This document shows, piece after piece, positions 7,863-15,736 of a DNA stretch of 64,000 nucleotides. The stretch's first letter is position 1, and each line of letters starts with the position of its first letter. The stretch is from Streptomyces bauhiniae (GTDB taxonomy: Bacteria > Actinomycetota > Actinomycetes > Streptomycetales > Streptomycetaceae). The stretch spans positions 186,001-250,000 of the forward strand of contig NZ_SRRT01000008.1 of NCBI RefSeq assembly GCF_004784475.1, written 5' to 3'. The notes beneath the pieces were generated by a model, which was not told the origin of the DNA, made no database searches, and was given only the letters and a program-made list of their open reading frames with translations. Position numbers and translations under genes: made by a program.

Positions 7863-9056
7863 TTAAGCGAGGTCTCGCTTGGCCGCGATCTTCGACGACA
7901 GGCTGTAGATGTCGATGAAGCCCTTGGCCGCGGCCTGGTCGAAGCTGTCGCCGGTGTCATAGGTGGCGAGGTTGAAGTCGTACAGCGACGACTGGGACCG
8001 GCGGCCGGTGACGACGGCGCGGCCGCCGTGCAGGGTCATCCGGACGTCGCCGGAGACGTGCTCGTTGGCCTCGGCGATGAAGCCGTCCAGCGCCCGCTTC
8101 AGCGGGGAGAACCACTGGCCGTCGTAGACCAGTTCGCCCCAGCGCTGCTCCACCTGCCGCTTGTAGCGGGCGAGTTCGCGCTCGACGGTGACGTTCTCCA
8201 GCTCCTGGTGGGCGGTGATCAGGGCGATGGCGCCCGGAGCCTCGTACACCTCGCGGGACTTGATGCCGACGAGGCGGTCCTCGACCATGTCGATCCGGCC
8301 GATGCCCTGGGCGCCCGCGCGCTCGTTGAGCTGCTGGATGGCCTGGAGGACGGTGACCGGGCGGCCGTCGAGGGCGACGGGCACGCCGCGCTCGAAGGTG
8401 ACGACGACCTCGTCGGCCTCGCGGGCCTCGGCCGGGTTCGAGGTGTACTCGTAGATGTCCTCGATCGGGGCGTTCCAGATGTCCTCCAGGAAGCCCGTCT
8501 CGACGGCGCGTCCGAAGACGTTCTGGTCGATGGAGTACGGGGACTTCTTGGTGGTCGCGATCGGGAGGTTCTTCGCCTCGCAGAAGGCGATCGCCTTGTC
8601 ACGGGTCATCGCGTAGTCGCGGACCGGGGCGATGCACTTCAGGTCCGGGGCGAGGGCGACGATGCCGGCCTCGAAGCGGACCTGGTCGTTGCCCTTGCCG
8701 GTGCAGCCGTGGGCGACCGTGGTGGCGCCGTGCTTCTGCGCGGCGGCGACGAGGTGCTTGACGATCGTCGGCCGGGAGAGGGCCGAGACCAGCGGGTAGC
8801 GGTCCATGTACAGGGCGTTCGCCTTGATCGCCGGGAGGCAGTACTCCTCGGCGAACTCGTCCTTGGCGTCGGCCACTTCGGCCTCGACGGCACCGCACGC
8901 GAGGGCGCGCTTGCGGATGACGTCCAGGTCCTCGCCGCCCTGGCCGACGTCCACCGCAACGGCGATGACCTCGGCGCCCGTCTCCTCGGCGATCCAGCCG
9001 ATGGCGACGGAGGTGTCCAGTCCGCCTGAGTAGGCGAGTACGACGCGCTCGGTCAC
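7863..9056 (-). CDS. argG: Argininosuccinate synthase
   Basis: ATP-dependent condensation of citrulline and aspartate to argininosuccinate. The 397-aa protein carries the N-type ATP pyrophosphatase P-loop AYSGGLDTS at residues 8-16. The downstream HGCTGKGNDQVRFE and TTKKSPYSIDQN segments line the citrulline/aspartate site. Start GTG 9056 has GAGGAGA 7 nt upstream, and the long upstream open frame is non-coding. A consensus promoter overlapped by ARG-box-like repeats lies immediately upstream, so repression by ArgR is expected. argH follows. Confidence 0.97.
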   Translation of the reverse strand: MTERVVLAYSGGLDTSVAIGWIAEETGAEVIAVAVDVGQGGEDLDVIRKRALACGAVEAEVADAKDEFAEEYCLPAIKANALYMDRYPLVSALSRPTIVKHLVAAAQKHGATTVAHGCTGKGNDQVRFEAGIVALAPDLKCIAPVRDYAMTRDKAIAFCEAKNLPIATTKKSPYSIDQNVFGRAVETGFLEDIWNAPIEDIYEYTSNPAEAREADEVVVTFERGVPVALDGRPVTVLQAIQQLNERAGAQGIGRIDMVEDRLVGIKSREVYEAPGAIALITAHQELENVTVERELARYKRQVEQRWGELVYDGQWFSPLKRALDGFIAEANEHVSGDVRMTLHGGRAVVTGRRSQSSLYDFNLATYDTGDSFDQAAAKGFIDIYSLSSKIAAKRDLA

Positions 9057-9072
9057 GGGTTCTCTCCTCACG

Positions 9073-9121
9073 TGCATTCGCTGATATGCATGAGTATGCA
9101 GAACTCCGCATGATTCGTCAA
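9073..9121 (-). promoter_or_regulatory. argG promoter with tandem ARG-box-like sites
   Basis: On the minus strand, TTGACG (9116-9121) and CATACT (9093-9098) are separated by exactly 17 nt, a good vegetative promoter. Two imperfect palindromes of about 18 nt overlap it: TATGCA-N6-CGCATG (9095-9112) and TGCAT...TATGCA (9073-9090), separated by a few bases. Tandem boxes a few bases apart are the known layout for ArgR hexamers. Binding is inferred. Confidence 0.75.
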
Positions 9122-9147
9122 TCGCGGAGGTGGGGTAGGCAGCGGGC

Positions 9148-9735
9148 ATGGGAAAGACATATGAGCGCATCGACGGCAGGCTCCGGAGATTCATCGAGGA
9201 GCAGCCCCTCTTCTTCACCGCGACCGCGCCTCTGTCCGGCGACGGCACGGTGAACCTCTCCCCCAAGGGCCTCAAGGGCTCGTTCGTCGTGCTGGACGAG
9301 CTGACGGTGGCGTACCTCGACTTCGCGGGCTCCAACGCGGAGACCGTGGCCCACCTGCGGGAGAACGGCCGGATCACCCTGATGTGGTGCGCCTTCCAGG
9401 GCCCGCCGAACATCGTGCGCGTCCACGGGCGGGGCGAGCCGGTCTTCCGCGACGACCCGCGCTTCGCCGAGCTGCTGGCCGCCTTCCCCGGCATCGACCC
9501 GGCCCCGCACGGCCTGCGGGCGATCATCGTCGTCCATGCCGAGCTGGTGCGGGACTCCTGCGGGTACGCCGTGCCCCGCATGGCCTACGAGGAGGACCGC
9601 GATTCGCACCGGCGGCGTTTCGTACGCGAGGACGACGCCTCCCTCAGCGCCTACTTCACCAGTAAGGAGCACATCGCGACGAGCATCGACGGCCTCCCCG
9701 GCCTGCCACTGCCCCTGCCGCCCTCTACGGTCTGA
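9148..9735 (+). CDS. Pyridoxamine 5'-phosphate oxidase-like (PNPOx) flavin-binding protein
   Basis: A 195-aa split-barrel protein of the PNPOx-like class. It begins MGKTYERIDGRLRRFIEEQ and continues with FFTATAPLSGDGTVNLSPKGLKG and LDFAGSNAETVAHLRENGRITLMWCAF, the pattern of FMN- or F420-binding oxidoreductases of general stress or small-molecule reduction. No signal peptide, so probably cytosolic. It is divergent from argG, and the Shine-Dalgarno is weak. Substrate cannot be deduced. Its TGA stop is followed, one codon later and in the same frame, by the ATG of the transpeptidase remnant. Confidence 0.82.
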   Translation: MGKTYERIDGRLRRFIEEQPLFFTATAPLSGDGTVNLSPKGLKGSFVVLDELTVAYLDFAGSNAETVAHLRENGRITLMWCAFQGPPNIVRVHGRGEPVFRDDPRFAELLAAFPGIDPAPHGLRAIIVVHAELVRDSCGYAVPRMAYEEDRDSHRRRFVREDDASLSAYFTSKEHIATSIDGLPGLPLPLPPSTV

Positions 9736-9738
9736 GCC

Positions 9739-10023
9739 ATGCGCCGCCGCCTGGCGCGGCACGGGCGGTGGACGGCGGCCGGGACACGCGTCAAGTACCG
9801 CCCGGTGGCCGAGAGTTCCTGGTGGTGCCAGGACAACGACTCCCGCGCCTACAACCGCTGGGCCGACCCCCTCCCCGCCGACTGCCGCGCCTCGGAGTCC
9901 GAGCACCTGGTCCCGTACAGCACCCATGCCATGACCGAGATCCTCCGCTGGACCGACCCGTCCAGGCATCCGCACATCGCCATCGGAACCGGGGGCGGGG
10001 CCACCGCGCTGGCCCGCTACTGA
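9739..10023 (+). pseudogene. Internally deleted L,D-transpeptidase (YkuD-like) remnant
   Basis: A 94-aa frame. Residues about 18-60 (VKYRPVAESSWWCQDNDSRAYNRW, continuing DPLPADC...SEHL) resemble the middle of Streptomyces YkuD-domain L,D-transpeptidases. The tail (AMTEILRWTDP, HPHIAIGT, ending ARY) resembles the extreme C-terminus. The intervening block, which should contain the catalytic His and the GC-x-R Cys motif, is missing, as are the export signal and N-terminal domain. The joint near residue 61 stays in frame. I read it as a decayed gene that cannot crosslink peptidoglycan; a short expressed protein cannot be excluded. Confidence 0.6.
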
Positions 10024-10111
10024 CCCCCGCCAGGTCACCCGCCGGGACGCTGAACACTCCGCCCGCACCGCACGTATGTGTGGGCCAAGGGTCAAGTCCC
10101 CCGGAGGAACC

Positions 10112-11494
10112 GTGACCACCACGCTCGCAGGCGGACGTGCCGCCCGCCGCCAGACGATGCGCCGCATCCGCCCGCGCCGCTCGCCGGCCGTCATCCTGCT
10201 GCTCGCGGTCTGGGCGGGTGCCGCGGCCGTGTTGTGGCTCTGGTGGCACAACACGCCGTCCATCGCGGACGACAACGGCAGGATTCTGAACGCGGGCCGG
10301 ATCACCGGACTGCTCGCCGGCTATCTGATGGCCCTGGTCGTGCTCCAGATGGCGCGCGTACCGGCGCTGGAGCGGCGGGTCGGCTCGGACCGGGTGGCCC
10401 GCTGGCACGCGATGAGCGGCCGGTACACGCTGAGCCTGGTCCTGGCGCACGTCTTCCTGATCATGTGGGGGTACGCCCTCCAGGCGGGCAAGTCGCTCGG
10501 CGACATCGTCCAGCAGACCGTCGATTCGGTGAACCAGCTCCCCGACATGGGCAAGGCGGCCATCGGCACCGGCCTGTTCGTGGTGATCGGGCTCACCTCC
10601 ATCGGCCCGGTCCGGCGCAGGCTGCCGTACGACACCTGGTACCACGTGCATCTGCTGACGTACGCGGCGGTGTTCCTGACCTTCTGGCACCAGATCACCA
10701 CCGGCAACGACTTCGCGGTCGAGCCGATGGCGAAGACCTTCTGGTACGTGCTGTACGGCGTGGTGACCGCGCTGGTGCTCTGGTACCGCGTCATCGTGCC
10801 GGTCCGGCTGAACCTGCGGCACCGGATGCGGGTGGAGGCGGTGATCGAGGAGTCGCCGGGCATCGTGTCGGTGCTGATCTCCGGGCGGAAGCTGCACCGG
10901 ATGGGCGCGGAGGCGGGCCAGTTCTTCCGCTGGCGGTTCCTGGCGCCGGGGATGCGGTTCAGCTCGCACCCGTACTCGCTGTCGGCGGCGCCCCGGCCGG
11001 GCATGCTGCGGATCACCGTGAAGGCGATCGGCGACCACAGCGCGCGGCTGCGCGAGCTGACGCCGGGCACGCGGGTGTGGGCGGAGGGCCCGTACGGGGC
11101 GCTCACCGCGCAGCGCCGCAGCCGGGGCAAGGTGCTGCTGGTGGCGGGCGGGGTCGGGATCACGCCGATGCGCGCGCTGTTCGAGACCCTGCCGGGCGCC
11201 TCCGGCGACATCACCCTGCTGTACCGGGCGAACACCACGCAGGACCTCGCCCTGTGGGACGAGCTGGCCGCGATCGCCGACGAGCGGGGCGCCCGGCTGA
11301 TGTACGCGGTGAACAGCCCGGAGGGCGAGCGGCCGGACATCTCGGCGGAGAACCTCCGGCGCAAGATGCCCGACATCGACCGCCACGACGTCTTCATGTG
11401 CGGGCCGCCCGGCTTCGCGCAGTCGGTGTACGAGGCACTGCGCGGCGCGGGGGTCCCCGCCCGGCGCATCCATCACGAGTCGTTCGAGATGTGA
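10112..11494 (+). CDS. Ferric-reductase-like membrane flavoprotein (cytochrome b / ferredoxin-NADP reductase fusion)
   Basis: A 460-aa protein. The N-terminal half has about six membrane helices with histidines at 99, 113, 178, 180 and 193, candidates for bis-His haem ligation as in ferric reductase/NOX domains. The C-terminal half is a ferredoxin-reductase module with FAD motif HPYSLS (286-291), NAD(P)-binding AGGVGITP (345-352) and MCGPPGF (429-435). It should move electrons from cytosolic NAD(P)H to the outer face of the membrane. GTG 10112 follows GGAGG. The gene is first in an operon with the FMN-binding protein and ApbE, which suggests that the exported FMN domains accept its electrons. 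Confidence 0.9.
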   Translation: MTTTLAGGRAARRQTMRRIRPRRSPAVILLLAVWAGAAAVLWLWWHNTPSIADDNGRILNAGRITGLLAGYLMALVVLQMARVPALERRVGSDRVARWHAMSGRYTLSLVLAHVFLIMWGYALQAGKSLGDIVQQTVDSVNQLPDMGKAAIGTGLFVVIGLTSIGPVRRRLPYDTWYHVHLLTYAAVFLTFWHQITTGNDFAVEPMAKTFWYVLYGVVTALVLWYRVIVPVRLNLRHRMRVEAVIEESPGIVSVLISGRKLHRMGAEAGQFFRWRFLAPGMRFSSHPYSLSAAPRPGMLRITVKAIGDHSARLRELTPGTRVWAEGPYGALTAQRRSRGKVLLVAGGVGITPMRALFETLPGASGDITLLYRANTTQDLALWDELAAIADERGARLMYAVNSPEGERPDISAENLRRKMPDIDRHDVFMCGPPGFAQSVYEALRGAGVPARRIHHESFEM

Positions 11495-11511
11495 GCGGAG
11501 CTCCAGAAGCC

Positions 11512-12279
11512 ATGAGGAAGAGCCACCCCATCCGCCGCGTGATGCTGGCCACCGCCGCCACCGTGTCCGGTGTCGTGCTGCTGCTGTCGCTGAAGCCCGC
11601 CTCCGACCCGGCGTCGGCCTCGGCGGCGGCCCCGCCGGCGTCGGCGGCCGCGCAGGAGTCCCCGCAGGGCGGGTCCGGCGGGGGCGCCCAGGCGTCCGAC
11701 CAGGCCGGCACGGTCACCGGGGACGCGGCGCAGACGCCGTACGGTGCCGTGCGGGTCCGGCTGACGGTCAGCGGCGGGAAGATCACCAAGGCGGAGGCCG
11801 TCGAGGCGCCGAAGGGCCCGACGAGCGACGAGAAGACCGCGCTCGCGGTGCCCCGGCTGAACCAGGCGGTCCTCGCGACGCAGAACGCGGACATCGACTC
11901 GGTGTCGGGGGCGACGTACACCAGCACCGGGTACAAGAAGTCGCTCCAGTCGGCGCTGGACAAGGTCAAGAAGGCGCCCACGGGCGGGAGTTCAGGGGCC
12001 GCGCAGGTCCGTACGGTCACCGGCAGCGCGGAGCAGACGCCGTACGGCGCCGTCCAGGTGCGGGTGACGCTCAGCGGGAAGAAGATCACCAAGGCGGAGG
12101 CGGTCCAGGCGCCCAAGGGCGGCGAGAGCGACGAGAAGACCGCGCTGGCGGTGCCCCGGCTGAACCAGGCGGCGGTCGCGGCGGGCAGCGCGGAGATCGA
12201 CTCGGTGTCCGGGGCGACCTACACCAGCACCGGGTACAAGAAGTCGCTCCAGTCCGCGCTGGACCAGGCCGGTGGCTGA
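11512..12279 (+). CDS. Exported protein with two FMN-binding (FMN_bind) domains
   Basis: A 255-aa protein. Residues 1-30 form a signal/anchor with RRVML after a basic start, compatible with Tat export. A low-complexity Ala/Ser/Gln/Gly linker (to about 63) and two near-identical FMN_bind domains (about 66-152 and 167-252) follow. Each domain contains DSVSGATYTS, matching the flavinylation motif, with Thr135 and Thr236 as the predicted FMN-phosphoester sites. The DNA of the two domains is a tandem duplication. No lipobox Cys is present. An alternative in-frame GTG at 11491 would overlap the preceding stop. Probable role is extracytoplasmic electron carrier. Confidence 0.88.
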   Translation: MRKSHPIRRVMLATAATVSGVVLLLSLKPASDPASASAAAPPASAAAQESPQGGSGGGAQASDQAGTVTGDAAQTPYGAVRVRLTVSGGKITKAEAVEAPKGPTSDEKTALAVPRLNQAVLATQNADIDSVSGATYTSTGYKKSLQSALDKVKKAPTGGSSGAAQVRTVTGSAEQTPYGAVQVRVTLSGKKITKAEAVQAPKGGESDEKTALAVPRLNQAAVAAGSAEIDSVSGATYTSTGYKKSLQSALDQAGG

Positions 12280-13075
12280 GACGGTGGCCGAGCGGGCGGG
12301 GACACCGCATGTGCTGCGGCACGCGGAGGAGGTCATGGGCACCGTCTTCTCCTTCGACGTGCGCGGCGGCGACCCCGGCGAGGTGCGCGCCGCGCTGGGG
12401 ACGGCGGTCGCGGGGCTGCACCGGGTCGACGCGGTGTTCAGCACCTACCGCGAGGACAGCGAGGTGTCCCGGCTGGCCCGCGAGGAGCTGACGCCGGAGC
12501 AGTGCACCCCCGAGGTGCGCGAGGTGCTGGCGCTGGCGGCCGAGGCGGAGCGGGTGAGCGACGGCTGGTTCAGCACCCGGTACCGGGGGACCCTCGACCC
12601 GACCGGCATCGTCAAGGGCTGGTCCGCCGAGCGGGCCGCGCGCACCCTGGCCGCCGTCAGCGGGGTGTGCGGGGTCAGCGTGAACGGCGGGGGTGACGTC
12701 CAGATGGTGGGCGCGCCCGAGCCGCACCGGGCCTGGCGGGTGGGCGTGGCCGATCCGCTCCGGCCGGGCGGGCTGGCGGCGGTGGTGTCGGCGGCCGGTG
12801 CGGACGAGCTGGCGGTGGCGACCTCGGGCACGGCCGAGCGGGGCGCGCACATCGTGGACCCGCGCACCGGCCGTTCCGCGGTGACCGACCTGGTCGCCGT
12901 GACGGTGGTGACCCCCCGGCTGACCTGGGCGGACTGCTGGGCCACCGCCGCCTTCGCGATGGGCTCCCGCGCGGGCCTGGCCTGGCTGGAGTCCCTCCCG
13001 GACGTGGAGGGCCTGCTGATCACCGCGGGTGACGAGGTCCGCTGCACGGGGGGCCTGGCCACCCGGCTGGGCTGA
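12272..13075 (+). CDS. apbE: FAD:protein FMN transferase
   Basis: Transfers FMN from FAD onto Thr of FMN_bind proteins, with Mg2+. The 267-aa protein has the ApbE landmarks in order: EVMGTVFSFDV (residues 21-31), DPTGIVKGW (near 110-118), NGGGDVQ (near 139-145), ATSGTAERG (near 188-196) and HIVDPRTGR. It lacks any signal peptide or lipobox, unlike many bacterial ApbE proteins, so flavinylation may happen in the cytosol before export of the partner. GTG 12272 overlaps the partner gene by 8 nt. The neighbouring protein offers two target motifs. It ends 3 nt from the convergent argR. Confidence 0.9.
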   Translation: MAETVAERAGTPHVLRHAEEVMGTVFSFDVRGGDPGEVRAALGTAVAGLHRVDAVFSTYREDSEVSRLAREELTPEQCTPEVREVLALAAEAERVSDGWFSTRYRGTLDPTGIVKGWSAERAARTLAAVSGVCGVSVNGGGDVQMVGAPEPHRAWRVGVADPLRPGGLAAVVSAAGADELAVATSGTAERGAHIVDPRTGRSAVTDLVAVTVVTPRLTWADCWATAAFAMGSRAGLAWLESLPDVEGLLITAGDEVRCTGGLATRLG

Positions 13076-13078
13076 GCG

Positions 13079-13621
13079 TCACGGCGCGTTCTGCGCCAGC
13101 CGCAGCAGATGGTCCGCGAGGGCCTGCCCGCCGGTGGCGTCCCGGCTGATCAGCATGAGGGTGTCGTCGCCCGCGATGGTGCCGAGGACGTCGTGGAGTT
13201 CGGCCTGGTCGATGGCCGAGGCGAGGAACTGGGCGGCGCCGGGCGGGGTGCGCAGCACGACGAGGTTGGCGGACGCCTCGGCGGAGATCAGCAGCTCCTG
13301 GGAGAGCCGCCGCATCCGCTCCTCCTTGGCGGAGCCGCCCAGCGGGGCGCGCGGGGTGCGGAAGCCGCCCTCGCTGGGCACCGCGTAGATCAGGTCGCCG
13401 TCGGTGTTGCGGATCTTGACCGCGTTCAGCTCGTCCAGGTCGCGGGAGAGCGTCGCCTGGGTGACGCTCAGCCCGTCGTCGGCGAGCAGCTTGGCGAGCT
13501 GGCTCTGCGAGCGCACCGGCTGCCGGTTGAGGATGTCCACGATCCGGCGGTGTCGGGCCGTCCGGGTCTGCGGTACGGCGGGTCCGCCCGCCGCCTGATC
13601 GTGGTCCTGCGCCTGGCTCAT
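13079..13621 (-). CDS. argR: Arginine repressor ArgR
   Basis: A 180-aa arginine-responsive hexameric repressor. The N-terminal winged helix (about residues 22-90) includes RHRRIVDILNRQPVRSQSQL, VTQATLSRDLDEL and KIRNTDGDLIYAVP. The C-terminal oligomerisation and arginine-binding core has the conserved GTIAGDDTLMLISRD (about 144-158). It is the last gene of argCJBDR, starting 7 nt after argD, with only a weak Shine-Dalgarno. It should bind the ARG-box-like sites before argC and argG, so it is autoregulated through the argC promoter. Confidence 0.96.
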   Translation of the reverse strand: MSQAQDHDQAAGGPAVPQTRTARHRRIVDILNRQPVRSQSQLAKLLADDGLSVTQATLSRDLDELNAVKIRNTDGDLIYAVPSEGGFRTPRAPLGGSAKEERMRRLSQELLISAEASANLVVLRTPPGAAQFLASAIDQAELHDVLGTIAGDDTLMLISRDATGGQALADHLLRLAQNAP

Positions 13622-13628
13622 CGTCGTC

Positions 13629-14825
13629 TCATTCTCGGGGTCGTCCGTCCTCGGTGCTCTGGTCGAGGATGCCGGGCAGCGCCTGGAGGAAGGCGTCCAC
13701 CTCGTCGTCGCGGAGGTTCAGCGGGGGCATGAGCCGTACGACGTCGGGGGCGGGCGCGTTCACCAGGAACCCGGCCTCCTGGGCCGCCGTCTGCGCCTCG
13801 CCGGCGTGCGGCCCGGTGAGCACGATACCCAGCAGCAGGCCCGCACCCCGGACATGGTCGACCAGCGGGTGGTCCAGCGCCTCGATCCCGGCGCGCAGGG
13901 CCTCGCTCTGCCGCTTGGTGTTGGCGAGCAGGTCCTCGTCCTCGATGGTGTCCAGGACGGCGAGTCCGGCGGCGCAGGCGACCGGGTTGCCGCCGAAGGT
14001 GGTGCCGTGCTGGCCGGGCCGGAGCAGGTCGGCGGCGCGGCCGAAGGCGAGGGTGGCGCCGAGCGGCAGTCCGCCGCCGAGCCCCTTGGCGAGGGTGACG
14101 ATGTCGGGCAGTACGCCCTCGTGGGCCTGGTAGGCGAACCAGTCGCCGGTGCGGCCGACGCCGGTCTGCACCTCGTCCAGCACGAGCAGCGCGCCCGTCG
14201 CGGCCGTGATGGCGCGGGCGGCCTTGAGGTAGCCGGGCGGCGGCACCACGACCCCGTTCTCGCCCTGGATGGGCTCGATGATCACCATGGCGGTGTCCGG
14301 GGTGACGGCGGCGGCGAGCGCTTGCGGGTCGCCGTACGGCACGTGCGTGACGTCGCCGGGCAGCGGGCGGAACGGCTCCTGCTTGGCGGGCTGGCCGGTG
14401 AGGGCGAGGGCACCCATGGTGCGGCCGTGGAAGCCGCCGTCGGTCGCCACCATGTGGGTGCGCCCGGTGAGCCGGCCGATCTTCAGCGCGCCCTCGTTGG
14501 CCTCGGCGCCGGAGTTGCAGAAGAACACCTTGCCGTCCCGGCCGAACAGCCGGAGCAGGCGCTCGGCGAGGGCGACGGGCGGCTCGGCGACGAACAGGTT
14601 GGAGACATGGCCGAGGGTGCCGATCTGCTCGCTCACCGCGCGGACGACCGCCGGGTGCGCGTGCCCGAGGGCGTTGACCGCGATACCGCCGACGAAGTCC
14701 AGGTACCGCTTGCCGTCGGCGTCCCAGACGGCGGTGCCCTCACCTCGTACGAGAGGGAGGCGCGGGGTGCCGTAGTTGTTCATGAGCGCGCCCTGCCAGC
14801 GCGCGGTCAGTTCCTCGTTGCTCAT
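13629..14825 (-). CDS. argD: Acetylornithine aminotransferase
   Basis: PLP-dependent class III transaminase converting N-acetylglutamate semialdehyde to N-acetylornithine. The 398-aa protein shows FVGGIAVNALGHAHP near the start, the phosphate-binding NSGAEANEGALK block, GFHGRTMGALALTG, LVLDEVQTGVGRTG with the cofactor-contacting Asp, and VTLAKGLGGGLPLGA with the Schiff-base Lys. ATG 14825 overlaps the argB stop by 4 nt, giving translational coupling. Confidence 0.97.
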   Translation of the reverse strand: MSNEELTARWQGALMNNYGTPRLPLVRGEGTAVWDADGKRYLDFVGGIAVNALGHAHPAVVRAVSEQIGTLGHVSNLFVAEPPVALAERLLRLFGRDGKVFFCNSGAEANEGALKIGRLTGRTHMVATDGGFHGRTMGALALTGQPAKQEPFRPLPGDVTHVPYGDPQALAAAVTPDTAMVIIEPIQGENGVVVPPPGYLKAARAITAATGALLVLDEVQTGVGRTGDWFAYQAHEGVLPDIVTLAKGLGGGLPLGATLAFGRAADLLRPGQHGTTFGGNPVACAAGLAVLDTIEDEDLLANTKRQSEALRAGIEALDHPLVDHVRGAGLLLGIVLTGPHAGEAQTAAQEAGFLVNAPAPDVVRLMPPLNLRDDEVDAFLQALPGILDQSTEDGRPRE

Positions 14826-15736
14826 GACTCCCCCGGTGTGTCCGGCTCGTCGGGCACGACCATGGTGCCGATGCCCTCGTCGGTGAAGATCTCCAGCAGG
14901 ATCGAGTGCTGGACGCGGCCGTCGATGACACGGGCGGTGCGCACGCCGTTGCGTACGGCGTGCAGGCAGCCCTCCATCTTGGGCACCATGCCCGAGGAGA
15001 GTTCGGGCAGCAGTTTCTCCAGCTCGGTGGCGGTGAGGCGGCTGATCACCTCGTCGGAGTGCGGCCAGTCCTCGTAGAGGCCCTCGACGTCGGTGAGGAC
15101 CATGAGGGTTTCGGCGCCCAGCGCAGCAGCGAGTGCCGCAGCCGCCGTATCAGCATTGACGTTGTAGACATGTCCGTCGTCCTGGGAGCGGGCGATCGAG
15201 GAGACGACCGGGATGCGGCCGTCGGCGAGCAGGGTCTCGATGGCGCCGGTGTCGATCTCGGTGATCTCGCCGACGCGTCCGATGTCGACGAGTTCGCCGT
15301 CGACCCTGGGCCGGTGCCGGGTCGCGGTGATGGTGTGGGCGTCCTCGCCGGTGAGGCCGACGGCGAGCGGTCCGTGCTGGTTGAGCAGGCCGACCAGCTC
15401 GCGCTGCACCTGCCCGGCGAGCACCATCCGTACGACGTCCATGGCGTCCTCGGTGGTGACGCGCAGGCCGGCCTTGAACTCGCTGACGATGCCGTGCCGG
15501 TCGAGCGCGGCGCTGATCTGGGGGCCGCCGCCGTGCACGACGACAGGGCGCAGGCCGGCGTGGCGCAGGAAGACGACGTCCTGGGCGAACGCGGCCTTCA
15601 GGCTCTCGTCCACCATGGCGTTGCCGCCGAACTTGATGACGACGGTGCGGCCGTGGTGCCGGGTGAGCCAGGGCAGCGCCTCGACGAGGGTCTGCGCCTT
15701 GGGCAGGGCGGTGTGCTTCCGCGTGGGGGTGCTCAT
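14822..15736 (-). CDS. argB: Acetylglutamate kinase
   Basis: Phosphorylates N-acetylglutamate, usually the arginine-feedback-controlled step. The 304-aa amino acid kinase has VVIKFGGNAM (ATP site), VVVHGGGPQIS (acetylglutamate-binding glycines), NADTAAAALAAAL and DVEGLY. The N-terminal extension with ALPWLTRHHG is the helix associated with hexameric arginine-sensitive forms, so feedback inhibition is likely (inferred). ATG 15736 overlaps the argJ stop by 4 nt. The long upstream open frame is a shadow of argJ. Confidence 0.97.
   Translation of the reverse strand: MSTPTRKHTALPKAQTLVEALPWLTRHHGRTVVIKFGGNAMVDESLKAAFAQDVVFLRHAGLRPVVVHGGGPQISAALDRHGIVSEFKAGLRVTTEDAMDVVRMVLAGQVQRELVGLLNQHGPLAVGLTGEDAHTITATRHRPRVDGELVDIGRVGEITEIDTGAIETLLADGRIPVVSSIARSQDDGHVYNVNADTAAAALAAALGAETLMVLTDVEGLYEDWPHSDEVISRLTATELEKLLPELSSGMVPKMEGCLHAVRNGVRTARVIDGRVQHSILLEIFTDEGIGTMVVPDEPDTPGES

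Noticed and set aside
10078..11511. N-terminal extension of the FMN-binding gene through the reductase gene
   Set aside because: The extension is an out-of-frame reading of the reductase; the real start at 11512 begins a signal peptide.
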